34,813 nt of DNA from contig JADRCO010000394.1 in NCBI GenBank assembly GCA_021464525.1, positions 1-34,813 on the forward strand, read 5' to 3'. The translations under genes were made by a program, and so were the position numbers. Under the pieces are notes generated by a model. That model saw only the letters and a list, made by a program, of their open reading frames with translations, was not told the DNA's origin and searched no databases. This document shows, in pieces, positions 32,541-34,813 of this stretch. The DNA is from Rhizophagus sp. LPA8_4_AMF. Taxonomy: Eukaryota > Glomeromycota > Glomeromycetes > Glomerales > Glomeraceae. Positions within the stretch are counted from its first letter, which is position 1; each line of letters starts with the position of its first letter.

Positions 32541-34142
32541 TGAGATCATTTCATATAATTGTTTTCAGGTAATTCTTTTTCAATTATAATTTCTAACAAA
32601 ATTATCTTTAATTTTCGCTTTCGTATTCTCAGGACAATAATAAAAATTGCTCTCATCTTTAATGAATGAATAAAATTTATTAAACCCGATTGAATTGTGG
32701 TTATATTGGTTATGTCAACTTATGGATTCTTTACAAACTTACTTTCTTGTCAATTCCTCCGTAAAATTGATTGGCGTTACCATCCTTACATTTATTATAT
32801 TATTTTTTGGTAAAATTTGCATTTGACCATTTAATTAATTATGCAAAAGTAGTAAACAAAAATATATTGTAATTCTAAAATCAGACACGTAAGTGTCATT
32901 GCTTCGCGTTGGGTGTGATGTATTTCTTTATTACGTATTACCCCCTGTCTCTTTTAATCATCCATCAATAACCTCTAATCAGGTTTTCCAAACTTTTATT
33001 ACAGATTGGAAACTATTTTCTGTAAAAATAAAGTCACGTTCCGTCCGACTTCATTTTATCTGAGCGAGGCTTTACGTTGTTAATTTTTCATAATGGAAAT
33101 AATATCCTCTGAATCCTGAAACAAAAAAAAATCGGGATATTAATTTTCAAACTCAAAGTCACTTCATCCGAAAATACTGCACCTTATTTTGCGTATTCGT
33201 ATCGCCGAAACTTTCTTTTCAAAAAATCCTGAAAACACTCCTACTTACTGTACATAATTTTGTTATACAATTACGCTTCGGAAGTAATGAGAAAAATTGA
33301 GAAATTTTCCTGTCACATACATTTGTTTTATAACCTCGGATTGATGACTTCATTGAAAATTGATAAATTTTTTTGCGTTGCTGATATGTTTTTCAAACGA
33401 CAATTTCGAATATATTTAATATATTTAATCCTACTATTCTATACAATTTTTCCGCAATCCCTAACCTCGCCCGTATTGTTAATGATACTGCTTACTGGGT
33501 TAACATAAGTAGATGAGTTTTAAATTTTTTATCTTTTCTTGATGACAGATATATGACAAAAGCAATAATATACAATGCGTCTGTACCAATACAATTTAGT
33601 ACAGTACGACTATGCCTGTACTATACCTATTAAAGTACATTATATGCTATGTACGAATTTTTTTTTTTGTAAACAAAAAAGAAACTACATAAATTGTCTT
33701 TTTCAAAATATAATTTCTAAATTCCTTTGCATCATTATTAATTTGTACTGAATGATCAATATTATAACATTAAATTCGTTATCAATATATACTATAAAGT
33801 TTTAAACAAGTTTTTCTACGGTTTTTTGAATATCAAAAGTGAAAAAATTTTTTGATGCAAAAAATTTTTTTAATGTAGATTATCGTTATCAATTGTATTA
33901 TAGTAGAGTTACAAATTTTTGGTACGAAAAATTTGCTAATAATACACTGTGTCTGGATCCCTGCATAAATATTTATTTTCTCAAAAAAGGTAAAAGGTTT
34001 ATCCAATTGTGTATGAAAAAAATCAAAATAATTATTGCAGATTTTTTTGATATCTACCATGTGCGGTAAATCACGATCCGCATTATTTGACTTATTTATA
34101 TTTACGTGAATCTTTTAATTTACTTTAATGATTATTATGTAA
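32541..34142. other. Gene-free interval
   Basis: The frames at 33260-33508 and around 33833-34069 (both strands) have no family pattern and are AT-driven. A hairpin with perfect 8-bp arms, TAGTACAG and CTGTACTA, lies at 33597-33623 in a stretch with several GTAC words. Confidence 0.45.
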
Positions 34143-34379
34143 TATCAACTTATCTCGTAAAGTTTAAAATACAGTATTCTCTATCAATTGAATTAAGATA
34201 CAGTATCTACCGAACGTTCTAATAGCTAATCTATCTTATCTTTATCCCGAATAGATCCAGTAAAAATCTTTGTTTATACTGATAAACCAATTAAATTTAA
34301 AAAATATTTGGTCTATACTTCAAAAATCGGATACGGTGTATCATCACACTACAGGCAGTGATGGATAAATTTTTTGATA
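34143..34379. promoter_or_regulatory. GATA-rich promoter region of the MOT1-type gene
   Basis: Thirteen GATA/TATC words occur in 237 bp, including TATC at 34143, 34151, 34182, 34204, 34232, 34237, 34243 and 34339, and GATA at 34197, 34281, 34330, 34364 and 34376. By my rough base-composition estimate about three would be expected. GATA factors govern nitrogen-source genes in fungi, and molybdenum is needed for nitrate reductase. The regulatory link is inference. Confidence 0.4.
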
Positions 34380-34416
34380 AAATGACCGCAAATATTTCTT
34401 AAATAAAATTTAAATC

Positions 34417-34813
34417 ATGCCCTCTCATGAAATTGTCGAAATTGATGAATCGCCAAATTCGAACCATGGCTTTTCCTTTTGGCACAACCCTTTACTTTAT
34501 ATTCGCTCATCCGTTAAAGAGAGAACATTACATATGAAAAAGAACACATCTCTATCTGAATTGAGTGGTAGTCTTGGAGATTTGGGCACCTTACTTCCAA
34601 TCTTGGTAGCTCTTTCAATCACTGGACAAGTTTCTTTGACTTCATCGCTTATATTCGGAGGTCTGTGGAATATCATTAGCGGCTTGATGTTTCGAATCCC
34701 TATGTGCGTTCAACCTATGAAAGGTGATTATTTATTTCATTAATTTTACTTTTTTTTTCTTTTTTTTTTTTTAAAAAAAAAAGTTAATAATGTCTATATA
34801 TAGCTATTGCAGC
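34417..34813 (+). CDS. MOT1-type molybdate transporter, 5' part only
   Basis: Exon 1 is 34417-34723 and encodes 102 residues. A polar N-terminus (about 1-44) leads into LSELSGSLGDLGTLLPILVA, the MOT1 signature (GDLGT at 54-58, P61), then SLIFGGLWNIISGLMF and RIPMCVQPMK, matching the VPMPVQPMK signature of plant and algal MOT1 proteins, which belong to the SulP-related transporters. MOT1 proteins import molybdate for molybdenum-cofactor enzymes such as nitrate reductase. The donor is AAAG/GTGATT. The last 13 bases of the window include a TTGCAG acceptor ending at 34812; the codon spanning the junction would then start GC, giving the alanine expected after QPMK. The gene continues beyond the window. 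Confidence 0.8.

Noticed and set aside
33833-34069. Overlapping frames on both strands
   Set aside because: Asparagine/phenylalanine/lysine-rich, no family, and each mirrors the other through a hairpin-like A/T region.
34688-34700. TTCGAATCCC resembling a tRNA T-loop
   Set aside because: It lies inside the MOT1-type coding exon and no cloverleaf can be built around it.
1-34813. tRNA, rRNA and CRISPR-like structures
   Set aside because: I looked for GTTCGA-type T-loops, rRNA-like GC-rich blocks and regular repeat-spacer arrays and found none; the five-copy repeat at 30.2-30.9 kb has unequal spacing and diverged units.

Overview
The window looks like nuclear DNA of an arbuscular mycorrhizal fungus (Glomeromycotina, most like Rhizophagus). 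It is extremely AT-rich, with long A/T homopolymers. Its genes have short introns (about 60-110 nt, one of about 330 nt) with GTAAGT/GTAAAT-type donors and TAG acceptors. Several proteins belong to families expanded in that group: an F-box/leucine-rich protein, a SAM methyltransferase of a characteristic type, and a TKL-like kinase with an N-terminal CxxC...CxxC module. This assignment is inference from style and family content, not from a search.

Layout. 1-3.9 kb: gene-free, AT-rich, with degenerate tandem repeats and a 429-bp inverted-repeat element carrying telomere-like CCCTAA sequence. 3.9-5.1 kb (-): five-exon methyltransferase. 7.2-9.1 kb (-): two-exon F-box gene whose stop codon lies in a second CCCTAA tract. 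9.5-10.1 kb (+): promethin/LDAF1-like membrane protein, divergent from the F-box gene. 10.7-14.1 kb (+): seven-exon CC2D1/Lgd-like protein (DM14 repeats plus C2). 15.5-16.0 kb (+): two-exon orphan with two RWG motifs. 17.1-17.4 kb (+): 83-aa single-span membrane protein. 19.4-21.9 kb (+): eight-exon App1-like phosphatidate phosphatase. 22.4-22.7 kb: fossil Ty3/gypsy reverse-transcriptase scrap. 23.1-24.3 kb (+): TKL kinase pseudogene. 25.0-26.3 kb (-): seven-exon fumarylacetoacetate-hydrolase family enzyme. 26.4-34.4 kb: gene-poor, with minisatellites, a five-copy repeat, a hAT-like MITE and a double Grainyhead-type palindrome. 34.4 kb to the end (+): first exon of a MOT1-type molybdate transporter that runs off the window, behind a GATA-rich promoter.

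Four of the plus-strand genes between 9.5 and 21.9 kb act, or are predicted to act, at membranes (lipid-droplet/ER protein, ESCRT-associated C2 protein, small membrane protein, phosphatidate phosphatase). Clustering in fungi often has no functional meaning, so this is only a lead. I see no obvious defence or mobile-gene system that would count as a new biological system. The best candidates for novelty are the orphan RWG-motif gene, the CC2D1/Lgd homologue in a fungus, the CCCTAA-carrying foldback element, the Grainyhead-type double site and the multi-copy non-coding repeats in the right half. All exon structures were built by eye from reading frames and splice signals and have not been tested against transcripts.
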